Assembly: GCA_021799355.1 (NCBI GenBank)
Contig: JAJZAQ010000032.1
Location: 1 to 33,306 of the forward strand
Length of the DNA: 33,306 nucleotides
Source of the DNA: Pseudomonadota bacterium
GTDB lineage: Bacteria; Pseudomonadota; Gammaproteobacteria; Burkholderiales; Burkholderiaceae_C
Direction: 5' to 3'
In this document: positions 8,307 to 18,131 of the stretch, piece by piece
Layout: every line of letters begins with the position of its first letter
Position numbering within the stretch: the stretch's first letter is position 1
Program-made: the position numbers and the translations under genes
The notes under the pieces: generated by a model
Database searches by the model: none
What the model was told of the DNA's origin: nothing
Seen by the model: only the letters and a program-made list of their open reading frames with translations

Positions 8307-9488
8307 ATGCGACGCCTCTGGCTGCTATTTTCCCAGACTGCGACGATTGCGCTGGCGGCGCTGTTCGTCGTCTCCACCCTCAAGCCGCAATGGGTGCACT
8401 TCGGCGCCGGCGTGCCGGCTCCCGTTGGCAAGCCGGCCGTCGTCACCATCCAGGCGGCGCCGCAGGCGTCGTCGGCGCTGCCGGCAGCCGATAGCTACAG
8501 CGCCGCGGCACAAAAGGCCATGCCCGCCGTGGTGTCGATCACCACGGCCAAAATGCCGCGGCGTACGCCCGGGCTCGATCCGTGGCGGCGGCAATTCCAA
8601 GGCAACCGTCAGCCGGCGATCGGCCTGGGCTCGGGGGTCATCGTCAGCCCCAACGGCTACATCCTGACCAACAACCACGTGGTCGAAGGCGCCGACCAGA
8701 TCGAGGTCACGCTGGCAGACGGCCGTGAAGCCAAGGCCGTGCTCGTCGGCCGCGACCCGGACACCGATCTGGCGGTGCTGCGTATCGCGCTGGATCATCT
8801 GCCGGTCATCACCTTCGGCAACGACGCCAACGCCCATGTCGGCGACGTGGTGCTGGCCATCGGTTATCCCTTCGGCGTCGGCCAGACGGTGACGCAGGGC
8901 ATCATCAGCGCGCTCGGCCGCACCCAGCTCGGCATCAATACCTTCGAGAATTTCATCCAGACCGACGCGGCGATCAACCCCGGCAATTCCGGCGGCGCGC
9001 TGGTGGACGCGCGCGGCAACCTCATCGGCATCAATACCGCCATTTTTTCGCGCAGCGGCGGCTCGCTGGGCATTGGCTTTGCCGTGCCGGTATCGACGGC
9101 GCGCAACGTGATGCAGCAGCTCATCGCCAGCGGCCAGGTGGTGCGCGGCTGGATCGGCGTGGAACCGCAGGACGTCACCGACCAGCTCGCCCGCGCGCTG
9201 CATCTGCCGCATCCGGAAGGTGTGATCATCGTCGGCGTGCTGCGTCAGGGCCCGGCGGACCAGGCCGGGATCAGACCCGGCGACATCGTTCTGCGCGTCG
9301 ATGGCAAGGCCGTGGACAACACCGGACAGTTGCTCAACACCGTCGCCGCGCTCAAACCGGGCAGCGAAGCCGCCATCGACGTGCTGCGCGACGGCCGGGC
9401 GCAAACGCTGCGCGTGCGCATCGGCGTGCGGCCACAAAACCTCAGCCAGCCGGCACAGCCCCCCGACAGCGATGGCGTGCTGCCGTGA
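8307..9488 (+). CDS. HtrA/DegS-type periplasmic serine protease with one PDZ domain
   Basis: The 393-residue protein has an N-terminal hydrophobic anchor or uncleaved signal (about residues 5-25), a trypsin-like domain (about 70-270) with the triad His124 (TNNHVVEG), Asp154 (DTDLAVLRI) and Ser228 (NPGNSGGAL), and a single C-terminal PDZ domain (about 280-375; GVLRQGPADQAGIRPGD). One PDZ plus an anchor resembles DegS/AlgW, the site-1 proteases of envelope stress signalling, rather than DegP with two PDZ domains. The in-frame start at 8277 is less likely because the signal anchor begins at ATG 8307. The gene is divergent from nif3 and converges on tatC with only 16 bp between the stops. Placement beside tat genes is common in this group. 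Confidence 0.93.
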   Translation: MRRLWLLFSQTATIALAALFVVSTLKPQWVHFGAGVPAPVGKPAVVTIQAAPQASSALPAADSYSAAAQKAMPAVVSITTAKMPRRTPGLDPWRRQFQGNRQPAIGLGSGVIVSPNGYILTNNHVVEGADQIEVTLADGREAKAVLVGRDPDTDLAVLRIALDHLPVITFGNDANAHVGDVVLAIGYPFGVGQTVTQGIISALGRTQLGINTFENFIQTDAAINPGNSGGALVDARGNLIGINTAIFSRSGGSLGIGFAVPVSTARNVMQQLIASGQVVRGWIGVEPQDVTDQLARALHLPHPEGVIIVGVLRQGPADQAGIRPGDIVLRVDGKAVDNTGQLLNTVAALKPGSEAAIDVLRDGRAQTLRVRIGVRPQNLSQPAQPPDSDGVLP

Positions 9489-9510
9489 CCAGCCCGCCTG
9501 CGGGTCACGG
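9483..9510. terminator. Palindrome spanning the stop codons of htrA-like gene and tatC
   Basis: CCGTGACC (9483-9490) is the exact reverse complement of GGTCACGG (9503-9510), and an inner CCCGC/GCGGG pair lies at 9493-9504. The TGA of the protease gene and the TGA of tatC (on the other strand) are both inside the arms. There is no T-run, so it may stop convergent transcripts as RNA structure rather than as a classic intrinsic terminator. Confidence 0.5.
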
Positions 9511-10311
9511 CGACGCCGACGATTGCGCGTCTTTCTGTTCCTCGTCGGGCGGCGCGGAATACTTGACCAGATATTTGGCCGCGAGGATGCCGATTTCGAA
9601 CAGCAGAATCATCGACACTGCCAGCGACGTCTGCGATACCACGTCCGGCGGGGTGACGATGGCGGCGACGATGAACGCCACGACGATGAAGTAATTCCGC
9701 CAGGACTTGAGCTGTTCGACCGTCACCAGTCCGAAACGCACCAGCACCATGAGCACCACAGGCACCTCGAACGCCGTGCCAAAGGCCATGAACATGGTGA
9801 GCATGAAGCTCAGATACGCCTCGATGTCCGGCGCCGCGGTAATCACCTTGGGAGCAAAACTCTGGATGAAGGTGAACAAACGGCCGAACACGAAAAAGTA
9901 GCAGAACGCCACACCCAGATAGAACAACAGGGTGCTGCTGATGATCAGCGGCAGCACCAGGCGTTTTTCGTGCTGGTAAAGCCCCGGGGCGACGAACGCC
10001 CAGATCTGGTAGAGCACCGCCGGCAGGGCGATCATGAAGGCCACCAGCAGCGTGACCTTGATCGGCACGACGAACGGCGAAATCACGCCGATGGCGATCA
10101 TCGTCGAGCCTTTGGGCAGATGCGCGATCAGCGGCTGCGACAGCAGGTCGAACAGACCGGACGGCCCGGGATAGATCGACAGCACGAGAAACACGATGCC
10201 CACGGCGGCAATCGCACGGATGAGCCGGTTGCGCAGCTCGATCAAGTGCGAGATGAACGGCTGTTCGGCCTCGGGACTGTCCGGTGTCACGGTTTTTTTG
10301 GGATCAGACAC
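9505..10311 (-). CDS. tatC: Sec-independent translocase subunit TatC
   Basis: TatC is the multi-spanning receptor subunit that, with TatB, binds twin-arginine signal peptides. The 268-residue protein begins with a charged cytoplasmic segment and the conserved FISHLIELRNRLIRA, then has six membrane segments. The periplasmic loop motif VLYQIWAFVAPGLYQHEK and the FxxGxxFE-type block (MAFGTAFEVPVVLM) are canonical, as is RNYFIVVAFIVAAIVTPPD. The C-terminus is a short charged tail. It is the last gene of the long minus-strand run, 64 bp after tatB. Confidence 0.97.
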   Translation of the reverse strand: MSDPKKTVTPDSPEAEQPFISHLIELRNRLIRAIAAVGIVFLVLSIYPGPSGLFDLLSQPLIAHLPKGSTMIAIGVISPFVVPIKVTLLVAFMIALPAVLYQIWAFVAPGLYQHEKRLVLPLIISSTLLFYLGVAFCYFFVFGRLFTFIQSFAPKVITAAPDIEAYLSFMLTMFMAFGTAFEVPVVLMVLVRFGLVTVEQLKSWRNYFIVVAFIVAAIVTPPDVVSQTSLAVSMILLFEIGILAAKYLVKYSAPPDEEQKDAQSSASP

Positions 10312-10375
10312 GGGCGATGCACTCGTTTGCTAGGGAGAGGGAACCCGCTGGGCACGCTGCAGCCACCGCACCGGC

Positions 10376-10867
10376 TCAGCGTTTGACGCGGTAGCGCGCC
10401 ACACGCGCCGCTCCCGACAGGGCGCGAGTGCGCACCCTCGCCTGCCTGCGGTACCACTGCGGCACGGCGTTGCCGGCGAGTTTTTTGCGCTTTTTGGTCG
10501 GATAGTTCGGGCTGGGCAGCGCCGGGCTGGACACACCATCGGCGATCGACACCGCGTCGTCGCTGCCGTGCAGGCCGGCTGTGGCCTCTTTCCACGCCTC
10601 GTCGAAACTGCCCTGCACTTCGGCGACATTGGCGGCAACCGATTTCTGCATGTCCTGCGCCGCGGTTTCCAGCGTGGTTTTCACCTTGCGCAGTTCTTCG
10701 AGGTCGATCTGCCGGTTGACTTCGGCCTTGACCTCGGCCAGATAACGCTGCGCCCTGCCGAGCAGATTGCCCGCGGTGCGCGCCACGCGCGGCAGTTTTT
10801 CCGGCCCGAGAACGACGAGGGCCACCACGCCGATCAGGCCGAGCTCGGACATTCCGATGTCAAACAT
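10376..10867 (-). CDS. tatB: Sec-independent translocase subunit TatB
   Basis: TatB partners TatC in recognising twin-arginine precursors. The 163-residue product has the short N-terminal membrane helix (MFDIGMSELGLIGVVALVVLGPEKLP) with the conserved Glu and the GPEKLP hinge, followed by a long amphipathic and coiled helix (to about residue 90). The last 45 residues are unusually basic (KKRKKLAG…RRQARVRTRAL…RYRVKR). Basic tails occur in other betaproteobacterial TatB proteins; this one is not needed for the family call. tatB lies 89 bp downstream of tatA with an intrinsic terminator in between, so its expression is probably lower than that of tatA. Confidence 0.95.
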   Translation of the reverse strand: MFDIGMSELGLIGVVALVVLGPEKLPRVARTAGNLLGRAQRYLAEVKAEVNRQIDLEELRKVKTTLETAAQDMQKSVAANVAEVQGSFDEAWKEATAGLHGSDDAVSIADGVSSPALPSPNYPTKKRKKLAGNAVPQWYRRQARVRTRALSGAARVARYRVKR

Positions 10868-10914
10868 GGGCGCTCAATGGGGCGGGGACGAAACGACGGG
10901 CGGCTGGCGGGAAC

Positions 10915-10936
10915 AAAAAACCGGCATCGCTGCCGG
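10915..10936 (-). terminator. Intrinsic terminator between tatA and tatB
   Basis: On the minus strand the sequence CCGGCA-GCGA-TGCCGG-TTTTTT forms a 6-bp perfect stem with a GCGA tetraloop and six T. It lies 20 bp after the tatA stop and about 48 bp before the tatB start. It should end a fraction of tatA transcripts and so favour TatA over TatB and TatC. Confidence 0.75.
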
Positions 10937-10956
10937 CGGGCACAGCGTCGCGTGGT

Positions 10957-11199
10957 TCAGGTGGAGGATTTTTCCTTGGCCTGCACGTCGATCGCTTCTT
11001 TTTTCGCGCTGTCCTGCGTGGCGAGCTGCTTGTCGGCTTCGGCCGGTTTGTCGTCCGCCGCCGAATCGCGCATGCCGTCCTTGAAGCCTTTGACCGCCGA
11101 GCCGAGGTCGGAACCGATGTTCTTCAGTTTCTTGGTGCCGAACACCATCATCACGATCACCAGCACGATCAACCAGTGCCAAATACTCAGTGAGCCCAT
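10957..11199 (-). CDS. tatA: Sec-independent translocase subunit TatA
   Basis: TatA oligomerises to form the translocation pathway for folded Tat substrates. The 80-residue protein has one N-terminal helix ([19 protein letters not shown]), the FGTKKL hinge, an amphipathic helix ([18 protein letters not shown]) and a charged flexible tail. The hinge and the lack of the membrane Glu found in TatB distinguish it from TatB. A good ribosome-binding site (AAGGAG, 7 nt from the ATG) precedes it. hinT lies 23 bp upstream. Confidence 0.96.
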   Translation of the reverse strand: MGSLSIWHWLIVLVIVMMVFGTKKLKNIGSDLGSAVKGFKDGMRDSAADDKPAEADKQLATQDSAKKEAIDVQAKEKSST

Positions 11200-11222
11200 G
11201 ATTCACTCCTTCGCCGCAAAAA

Positions 11223-11573
11223 TTAAGGGGCCTGTTTTTTCCACGGGCGCGGGCCGCCCATGACGTGCAAGTGCAGGTGAAACACCTCCTGTCCCCCGTT
11301 GCGCCCGGTGTTGATGACGGTACGGAAGCCGTCTTCACACCCTTGCTCGCGCGCCAGGCGGGGAACAAGCTGCAACATTTTACCGAGCAAGGCGGCATGC
11401 TCGGCACCGACGTCGAATAAAGACGATAGATGCAGTCGGGGAATGAGCAGAAAGTGCACCGGCGCGGCGGGATGGATGTCGTGGAACGCAACCACGTCGT
11501 CGTCCTGGTAGATCACGCTGGCCGGAAGCTGTCCGGCGGCGATTTTGCAGAAAATGCAGTTGGGATCGGTCAT
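11223..11573 (-). CDS. hinT: HIT family purine nucleoside phosphoramidase (HinT)
   Basis: HinT hydrolyses AMP-lysine and AMP-N phosphoramidates. This 116-residue protein carries the histidine triad HLHLHVMGG near its C-terminus, together with the N-terminal CIFCKI and the VVAFHDIHPAAPVHFLLIP block typical of HinT. ATG 11573 gives the family start (MTDPNCIFCKI); a GTG five codons upstream is less likely. It lies between the DUF4870 gene (16 bp) and tatA (23 bp), in the same transcription unit. The linkage of hisE, HIT protein and tat genes is common in betaproteobacteria and implies shared transcription rather than a shared pathway. Confidence 0.94.
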   Translation of the reverse strand: MTDPNCIFCKIAAGQLPASVIYQDDDVVAFHDIHPAAPVHFLLIPRLHLSSLFDVGAEHAALLGKMLQLVPRLAREQGCEDGFRTVINTGRNGGQEVFHLHLHVMGGPRPWKKQAP

Positions 11574-11589
11574 GACGGTGATGAACACA

Positions 11590-11961
11590 TTACAGGGAAG
11601 GATGGACGCGTTTGCGTTCGGTCAGTTTCAGCCAGCCTTTGACCACGCGGTAAATGGTCCACACATACACCACGGCGAGCACGAGAAAACCCAGACCGAA
11701 TGCCCAGATCGAGGCGATGCCGACGACCGACCAGAACAACCCCCACCAGAAGGTGCGGATCTGCCAGCGCAAATGGCTTTCCACCCAGGTACCGCGGGCG
11801 TCGTCGAGCTTGACGTAGTCGACGATGATGCCGATCACCGCAGTGATTCCCCAGAAAAACGCCAGCGCCTGCAGCACGTAGACCGCCAGCGCCACCGTCC
11901 TCAGGCTTTCGGTGTCCACCGCGTCTGGAGCCTCCGCGGGCTTTGGCTGCAGCTCGTCCAT
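11590..11961 (-). CDS. DUF4870-like small membrane protein
   Basis: The 123-residue protein has an acidic N-terminal segment (residues 1-20), then three hydrophobic segments: about 23-50 (VALAVYVLQALAFFWGITAV), about 70-90 (FWWGLFWSVVGIASIWAFG) and about 92-110. The block YVKLDDARGTWVESHLRWQIRTFW between the first two is characteristic of DUF4870-type inner-membrane proteins. No function is known for the family. It starts 8 bp after the hisIE stop and ends 16 bp before hinT, so it is part of the his-tat transcription unit without evident link to histidine. Confidence 0.82.
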   Translation of the reverse strand: MDELQPKPAEAPDAVDTESLRTVALAVYVLQALAFFWGITAVIGIIVDYVKLDDARGTWVESHLRWQIRTFWWGLFWSVVGIASIWAFGLGFLVLAVVYVWTIYRVVKGWLKLTERKRVHPSL

Positions 11962-11969
11962 TTCGCGCC

Positions 11970-12716
11970 TCAGGGCTGGGAGCGGCGGGCGGCGAATTCC
12001 GCCAGGCCGGAACGGCCTTCGCGGCGCTGCAGTTCGTCGAGTACCTGCTGCGGCGTCAGGCCGTGCTGCGCCAGCGCCACCAGACTGTGGAACCACAGGT
12101 CGGCGGTTTCGTACAGAATTTTGTCGGCATCGCCATCCTTGGCCGCCATCACCAGCTCGGTAGCCTCCTCACCGATTTTTTTCAGAATCGCGTCCTCGCC
12201 TTTGTGGAACAGCCGCGCGACATACGACGCATCGGGGTCGGCGCCACGGCGGCTGGCGATGGTGGCGTAGACGCGGTCGAGCACCGTGGCGGCAGACGGC
12301 GCGGACTGCACCGCCGCGTCAGCCGCGTGCGGCGCGCCCGGGTAAATCTGCCCGGGGTCTTTCAGCACGGGATCGACGGCCTGCCACTCGCCGTGGTCCA
12401 GGCGGCTGTAAAAGCACGATTCACGTCCGGTATGGCAGGCGATGCCGCCGGCCTGCTCCACCTGCAGCAGCACCACGTCGCCGTCGCAATCGAGGCGGAT
12501 GTCGCGCACGGTCTGTACATGCCCGGACTCCTCGCCCTTGTGCCACAACTTCTGGCGGGAACGCGACCAGTACACCGCCTCGCCGCGGGCCTGCGTCTGC
12601 TCCAGCGCCTCGCGGTTCATCCACGCGACCATGAGCACACGGCCGGTGCGCGCGTCCTGCGCAACCGCCGGGACGAGCCCGCGGGAATCCCATTTGACTT
12701 GATCGAGCCAGTTCAT
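11970..12716 (-). CDS. hisIE: HisIE: fused phosphoribosyl-AMP cyclohydrolase and phosphoribosyl-ATP pyrophosphatase
   Basis: The 248-residue protein carries out steps 2 and 3 of histidine synthesis. Residues 1-125 are His[12 protein letters not shown] at 28-38, the Zn-binding Cys77, Cys94 and Cys101 in LDCDGD and [14 protein letters not shown]. Residues about 126-143 form an Ala/Pro-rich linker. Residues 144-248 are HisE, with [20 protein letters not shown] at 172-191 and [13 protein letters not shown]. No stop or frame change separates the domains. Many betaproteobacteria keep hisI and hisE as separate adjacent genes, so a fusion here is noteworthy. It starts 70 bp after hisF, the widest gap in the his block. 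Confidence 0.95.
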   Translation of the reverse strand: MNWLDQVKWDSRGLVPAVAQDARTGRVLMVAWMNREALEQTQARGEAVYWSRSRQKLWHKGEESGHVQTVRDIRLDCDGDVVLLQVEQAGGIACHTGRESCFYSRLDHGEWQAVDPVLKDPGQIYPGAPHAADAAVQSAPSAATVLDRVYATIASRRGADPDASYVARLFHKGEDAILKKIGEEATELVMAAKDGDADKILYETADLWFHSLVALAQHGLTPQQVLDELQRREGRSGLAEFAARRSQP

Positions 12717-12786
12717 GCGCTGAAGTGTAGTGCGCCACGGCGCCCGCAAGGCGGTGGCGTGCCGCGGTGCCGCACGGCGCGCCGTC

Positions 12787-13557
<771 letters not shown>

Positions 13558-13564
13558 GGGTGGC

Positions 13565-14299
13565 TCAGCGGCTGGAGACGTAGCGTTGCGCTGCAGCGAA
13601 GTCCAGCGCTCCGGTGTAGATCGAGCGGCCGCAGATCACGCCTTCGACCCCGCTGCTCTCGACTTCGCAGAGTTTTTCGATGTCGGCCATGCCGGACAGG
13701 CCGCCGGAAGCGATCACCGGTACGTCGATGGCCTCGGCAAGTTTGACCGTGGCGTCGATGTTGATGCCGCTGAGCATGCCGTCGCGGCCGATGTCGGTGT
13801 AGATCACACCCTCGATGCCGTAGTCCTGGAATTTGCGTGCCAGATCGACGACCTCGTGCCCGGTGAGCTTGCTCCAGCCGTCCGTGGCGACCTTGCCGTC
13901 GCGCGCGTCCAGGCCGACGAGGATGTGCCCGCCGAAGGCGCTGCACGCATCGCGCAGAAAGCCCGGGCTTTTCACCGCTGCGGTGCCGATGATCACATAG
14001 CTCAGCCCCTGGTCGAGGTAGCGCTCGATGGTGTCGAGATCGCGGATGCCGCCGCCGAGCTGCACCGGGATTTCCTCGCCGACTTCGTCGAGGATGGCGG
14101 CAATGGCTTCGGCGTTGCGTGGTTTGCCGGCAAACGCACCGTTGAGGTCGACCAGATGCAGGCGCTCGGCGCCCTGGTCGATCCAGTGCCGCGCCATCGC
14201 GGCCGGGTCTTCGGAGAACACTGTTGCGCCTTGCATTTCACCTTGTTCGAGGCGAACGCACTGGCCGTCCTTGAGGTCGATTGCCGGAATGAGCAACAT
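13565..14299 (-). CDS. hisA: ProFAR isomerase HisA
   Basis: HisA isomerises ProFAR to PRFAR. The 244-residue (beta/alpha)8 barrel starts [19 protein letters not shown], with the catalytic Asp in the first strand. The second half carries [15 protein letters not shown] with the other catalytic Asp. Phosphate-binding loops are [10 protein letters not shown] and [13 protein letters not shown]. Length and motifs are complete. It lies between hisH (54 bp upstream) and hisF (7 bp downstream). Confidence 0.98.
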   Translation of the reverse strand: MLLIPAIDLKDGQCVRLEQGEMQGATVFSEDPAAMARHWIDQGAERLHLVDLNGAFAGKPRNAEAIAAILDEVGEEIPVQLGGGIRDLDTIERYLDQGLSYVIIGTAAVKSPGFLRDACSAFGGHILVGLDARDGKVATDGWSKLTGHEVVDLARKFQDYGIEGVIYTDIGRDGMLSGINIDATVKLAEAIDVPVIASGGLSGMADIEKLCEVESSGVEGVICGRSIYTGALDFAAAQRYVSSR

Positions 14300-14353
14300 G
14301 ATCGGGCGAAGAGGCGATGAAAAAAGTCAGGGGTGGACGACAGGGCACCGGGC

Positions 14354-15013
14354 TCAAGGCGACCAGTGCAGGAAATTGCGATAGAGCATCAACCCGGCTG
14401 CGGCGCTTTTTTCCGGGTGGAACTGGGTGGCAAACAGATTGTCGCGCGCCACGGCGCTGGCAAAGCGCACGCCGTATTCGGTGGTGCCGGCGGTGTGAGC
14501 GTCGTGTAGCGGCGCGGCGTAAAAACTGTGGACGAAGTAGAACGCCGCCCCATCGGGGATGCCCGCCCACAGCGCATGCACCGTGCCGGCGGCGTCCCGC
14601 TGCTGCGCCACGGTGTTCCAGCCCATGTGCGGCACTTTGTAGCGGCTGCCGTCGGGCTGCGTCTGTCCGTCGAGCGCAAAGCGCTGCACCTGCCCGGCAA
14701 TCAGCCCCAGACCAGGCGTGTCGCCCTCCTCGCTGTGATCCAGCAACATCTGCATGCCGACGCACACGCCGAACAGCGGCTTGGCCGCCGCGGCATCGAG
14801 CACGGCATCGTACAGCCCGCAGGCGCGCAGCTCACGCATGCAGTCGGGCATGGCGCCCTGTCCGGGCAACACCACCCGGTTGGCGGCGCGCACCACGGCC
14901 GGGTCGGCGGTGACGACCACGTCGAAACCGGTGCCGGCAGCGACGTGCGCCACGGCCTGCGACACCGAGCGCAGATTGCCCATGCCATAGTCCACAACGG
15001 CAACTCGTTTCAT
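14354..15013 (-). CDS. hisH: Imidazole glycerol phosphate synthase glutaminase subunit HisH
   Basis: HisH is the class I glutamine amidotransferase that feeds ammonia to HisF. The 219-residue protein has the nucleophile Cys in [17 protein letters not shown] and the His/Glu pair in [12 protein letters not shown], with the N-terminal [14 protein letters not shown] and oxyanion strand [11 protein letters not shown] typical of HisH. It lies between hisB and hisA in the usual order. A 66-bp gap separates it from hisB; it has no convincing promoter or terminator. Confidence 0.98.
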   Translation of the reverse strand: MKRVAVVDYGMGNLRSVSQAVAHVAAGTGFDVVVTADPAVVRAANRVVLPGQGAMPDCMRELRACGLYDAVLDAAAAKPLFGVCVGMQMLLDHSEEGDTPGLGLIAGQVQRFALDGQTQPDGSRYKVPHMGWNTVAQQRDAAGTVHALWAGIPDGAAFYFVHSFYAAPLHDAHTAGTTEYGVRFASAVARDNLFATQFHPEKSAAAGLMLYRNFLHWSP

Positions 15014-15079
15014 CGGTCAGGATCGGGCGGTTGGCACAAGCGCAAAAAACACGGCGTCAGGGCAATGGCCAGTGGCAAT

Positions 15080-15667
15080 TTACAGCGAACCCTTGGTCGA
15101 GGGAATCACCTCACCCAGGCGGGCATCGCGCTCGGCGGCGGCACGCAGCGCGCGGCCGAACGCCTTGAACACCGTCTCGCACTGATGGTGCGCGTTGTCG
15201 CCGCGCAGATTGTCCACGTGCACGGTGATGGCGGCGTGGTTGACCAGGCCCTGAAAGAACTCGCGCGCCAGATCGACGTCGAATTCGCCGATCATCGCCC
15301 GGGTGAACGGCACATGCCAGATCAGCCCGGGGCGACCGGAAAAGTCGATGACCACACGGCTGAGCGCCTCGTCCAGCGGCACGTAGGCATGGCCGTAGCG
15401 ACGGATGCCCTTTTTGTCACCGACGGCGCGCGCCAGCGCCTGACCGAAGGTGATGCCGACGTCCTCGACGGTGTGGTGGGCGTCGATGTGCAGGTCGCCC
15501 TGCGCCTGCACGCTCAGGTCAATCAGGCCGTGACGCGCGATCTGGTCGAGCATGTGGTCGAAAAACCCGACACCGGTGGACAGCCGGGAGGCGCCGCTGC
15601 CGTCCAGATCGAGGGACACTTCGATTTGCGTTTCGGCAGTGTGGCGGGAAACCTGGGCGTGGCGCAT
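15080..15667 (-). CDS. hisB: Imidazoleglycerol-phosphate dehydratase HisB
   Basis: HisB dehydrates imidazole glycerol phosphate to imidazole acetol phosphate. At 195 residues it is the monofunctional form; the histidinol-phosphatase domain found in the E. coli fusion is absent, so that phosphatase must be encoded elsewhere and is not in this window. Manganese-binding motifs are [24 protein letters not shown] and [16 protein letters not shown]. It follows hisC by 47 bp. Confidence 0.98.
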   Translation of the reverse strand: MRHAQVSRHTAETQIEVSLDLDGSGASRLSTGVGFFDHMLDQIARHGLIDLSVQAQGDLHIDAHHTVEDVGITFGQALARAVGDKKGIRRYGHAYVPLDEALSRVVIDFSGRPGLIWHVPFTRAMIGEFDVDLAREFFQGLVNHAAITVHVDNLRGDNAHHQCETVFKAFGRALRAAAERDARLGEVIPSTKGSL

Positions 15668-15714
15668 GACTCAAGCTCAACGACGGGCGACAAGCGATGG
15701 ACGCAATCGTAACC

Positions 15715-16800
15715 TCAAGCCGCCGGCTGCCCTGCAGTGCGCGCGCCGTCCAGCGCGGCCAGCAGCGCGTCGATCTGCACGTCGGTGCCGATGGTGATGC
15801 GCAAAAAATCGGCGATGCGCGCAGGCGTTGCAAAGCGGCGCACCAGCACCTTGCGTTCGCGCAGCGCCGCGGCCAGCGCGGCGCCGTCCTGCTGCGGGTG
15901 GCGGGCGAACACGAAATTGGCGTGCGACGGCAGCACCTCGAAGCCGCGCTGGCGCAGTGCTTCGCTCAGGCGGTCGCGGCTGGCGATGATGCGCCCGCGG
16001 GTGGCCTCGAACCACTCGTCGTCTTCCATTGCCGCGGTCGCTCCGGCGATCGCCAGGCGATCGAGCGGGTAGGAGTTGAAGCTGTCTTTGACGCGGGTGA
16101 GCGCCTCGATCAGCGCCGGATGCCCCAGCGCGTACCCCACCCGCAGCCCGGCGAGCGCGCGGCTTTTGGACAGGGTGCGCACGATCAGCAGATTGTCGAA
16201 CTCGGCCAGCAGCGGCAAAGCGCTTTCCGCGCCGAAGTCCACATACGCCTCGTCGACCACCACCGGCACGTCACGGCACGCAGCGAGCAGCCGGCGCACC
16301 TCGGCCAGCGGCAGCGCGATGCCGGTCGGCGCATTCGGGTTGGGGAAAATCACCGCGCCGATCGCGCCGGAGGCCAGCACGTCATCCACCGCCCAGGTGA
16401 AGTCCGCGCGCAAAGGCACCTCGCGCGTGGCGATGCCGTAAAGCCGCGCGTACACCGGGTAGAAACTGTACGTGATGTCGGGGAACACCAGCGGCGCGTC
16501 GTGCTGCAGCAGCGCCATGAACGCGTGCGCGAGCACTTCATCCGAACCATTGCCGACGAACACCTGCTCGGGGCTCAGTCCGTGGTGGCGGGCAATCGCC
16601 GCCCGCAGCGCGGTTGCCTGCGGGTCGGGGTACAGTCGCAGCGCGTCGCCGCTGGCCGCGGCGATCGCCGCCAGCACCTTGCCGCTTGGCGGGTACGGGC
16701 ACTCGTTGGTGTTGAGCTTGACCAGCCCGTCGATTTTCGGCTGCTCGCCCGGCACGTAAGGTGTCAGCCGGTGGACGACCGCGCTCCAGTAGCGGCTCAC
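15715..16800 (-). CDS. hisC: Histidinol-phosphate aminotransferase HisC
   Basis: HisC is a PLP-dependent aminotransferase that makes histidinol phosphate. The 361-residue protein has [13 protein letters not shown] near residue 27, the PLP-contacting [11 protein letters not shown], the cofactor Asp region NPNAPTG and [11 protein letters not shown], and the Schiff-base Lys in [19 protein letters not shown]. The start is GTG at 16800, because no ATG lies near the conserved N-terminus ([20 protein letters not shown]). This GTG overlaps the hisD TGA as GTGA, a 4-bp overlap that implies translational coupling. Confidence 0.97.
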   Translation of the reverse strand: MSRYWSAVVHRLTPYVPGEQPKIDGLVKLNTNECPYPPSGKVLAAIAAASGDALRLYPDPQATALRAAIARHHGLSPEQVFVGNGSDEVLAHAFMALLQHDAPLVFPDITYSFYPVYARLYGIATREVPLRADFTWAVDDVLASGAIGAVIFPNPNAPTGIALPLAEVRRLLAACRDVPVVVDEAYVDFGAESALPLLAEFDNLLIVRTLSKSRALAGLRVGYALGHPALIEALTRVKDSFNSYPLDRLAIAGATAAMEDDEWFEATRGRIIASRDRLSEALRQRGFEVLPSHANFVFARHPQQDGAALAAALRERKVLVRRFATPARIADFLRITIGTDVQIDALLAALDGARTAGQPAA

Positions 16801-18131
16801 TGTGGCGCCTCCAGCCGCAGCTCGGCGGCGCGGGCGTGCGCGGTCAGCCGCTCGCCGTTCGCGAGCACGCTGGCGATGCGCCCGAGCTTCTGCGCCCCGG
16901 CGGCGCTGACTTCGATCACGCTGCTGCGCTTGAGAAAGTCGTACACCCCGAGCGGCGAGGAAAACCGCGCAGTGCCGGAGGTGGGCAGCACGTGGTTCGG
17001 CCCGGCGCAATAGTCGCCCAGGCTTTCCGAGGTGTAGGCGCCGAGGAACAACGCACCGGCGTGTTTGAGCTGCGGCACGTAGTCGTGCGGGTTGCGCGCG
17101 GCGATTTCCAGATGCTCGGGGGCGATGCGGTTGGCCAGCTCGCACGCCTGCGCCATGTCGCGCACGCGGATCAGCGCGCCGCGATGGGTGAGCGATGCGG
17201 CGATGATGTCGCGCCGCGGCATGGTCGGCAGCAGGCGCTCGATCGCGCTGGCGACCGCGTCGATGTACGCCGCGTCGGGGCAGAGCAGGATGCTTTGCGC
17301 CAGTTCGTCATGCTCGGCCTGGCTGAACAGATCCATCGCCACCCAATCGGGCGGGGTCGAGCCGTCGGCCAGCACCAGGATTTCCGACGGGCCGGCGATC
17401 ATGTCGATGCCGCACACCCCGAACACCCGGCGCTTGGCCGCGGCGACATACGCATTGCCGGGGCCGACGATTTTGTCGACCTTGGGCACGGTCGCCGTGC
17501 CGTAGGCCAACGCGCCGACGGCCTGCGCACCGCCAATCGCAAACGCGCGGCCGACCCCGGCGACCGCGGCGGCGGCCAGCACCAGCGGGTTGCGCTCGCC
17601 GCCCGGCGTGGGCACGACCATCACGATTTCGCCGACCCCGGCGACATGCGCCGGAATCGCGTTCATCAGCACCGACGACGGATACGCCGCCTTGCCGCCG
17701 GGCACGTAAATGCCCACGCGGTCGAGCGCGGTGACTTTCTGCCCGAGCAGGGTGCCATCTTCGTCGCTGTATTCCCAGCTCTGCCCGACCTGCTGCATCT
17801 GCCGCTGGTGATAGCGGCGGATGCGCTCGGCGGCTTCCTGCAGCGCGTCGCGCTGCTCGGCAGGCAGCGACTGCAGCGCGGCGTGCAGCTCGTCCTGCGT
17901 GATTTCCAGCTCGGCGACGCTGCCGGCCGTCACGCGGTCGAAGCGCCGGGTGTAGTCGAGCACCGCGGCGTCGCCACGGGTCTGCACGTCGCGCAGGATG
18001 TCCGCGGCGCGCGCGTCGATTTCGGCGTTTTCTTCGGCCATGCGGGCGAACAGCGCGGCGTATTGCGCCTCGAAATCCGCCGCAGTGGCGTCGAGCCGGC
18101 GCAATGGCAGGGGGGTGGAAGGCGCGTTCAT
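16797..18131 (-). CDS. hisD: Histidinol dehydrogenase HisD
   Basis: HisD performs the last two oxidations to L-histidine. The 444-residue protein has the Zn ligands Gln271 and His274 (FSQAEHDE), Asp373 ([14 protein letters not shown]) and His432 (AHARAAEL), plus the catalytic Glu339-His340 pair in IAPEHLEI. The NAD-binding block [16 protein letters not shown] is intact. It overlaps hisG by 4 bp (ATGA, 18128-18131) at its start and hisC by 4 bp at its end, the tightest part of the his block. Confidence 0.98.
   Translation of the reverse strand: MNAPSTPLPLRRLDATAADFEAQYAALFARMAEENAEIDARAADILRDVQTRGDAAVLDYTRRFDRVTAGSVAELEITQDELHAALQSLPAEQRDALQEAAERIRRYHQRQMQQVGQSWEYSDEDGTLLGQKVTALDRVGIYVPGGKAAYPSSVLMNAIPAHVAGVGEIVMVVPTPGGERNPLVLAAAAVAGVGRAFAIGGAQAVGALAYGTATVPKVDKIVGPGNAYVAAAKRRVFGVCGIDMIAGPSEILVLADGSTPPDWVAMDLFSQAEHDELAQSILLCPDAAYIDAVASAIERLLPTMPRRDIIAASLTHRGALIRVRDMAQACELANRIAPEHLEIAARNPHDYVPQLKHAGALFLGAYTSESLGDYCAGPNHVLPTSGTARFSSPLGVYDFLKRSSVIEVSAAGAQKLGRIASVLANGERLTAHARAAELRLEAPQ

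Noticed and set aside
9301-10386. 361-codon plus-strand frame across the protease 3' end and tatC.
   Set aside because: Its product is His/Arg/Asp-rich low-complexity sequence, typical of the reverse complement of a membrane-protein gene; TatC on the minus strand is certain.
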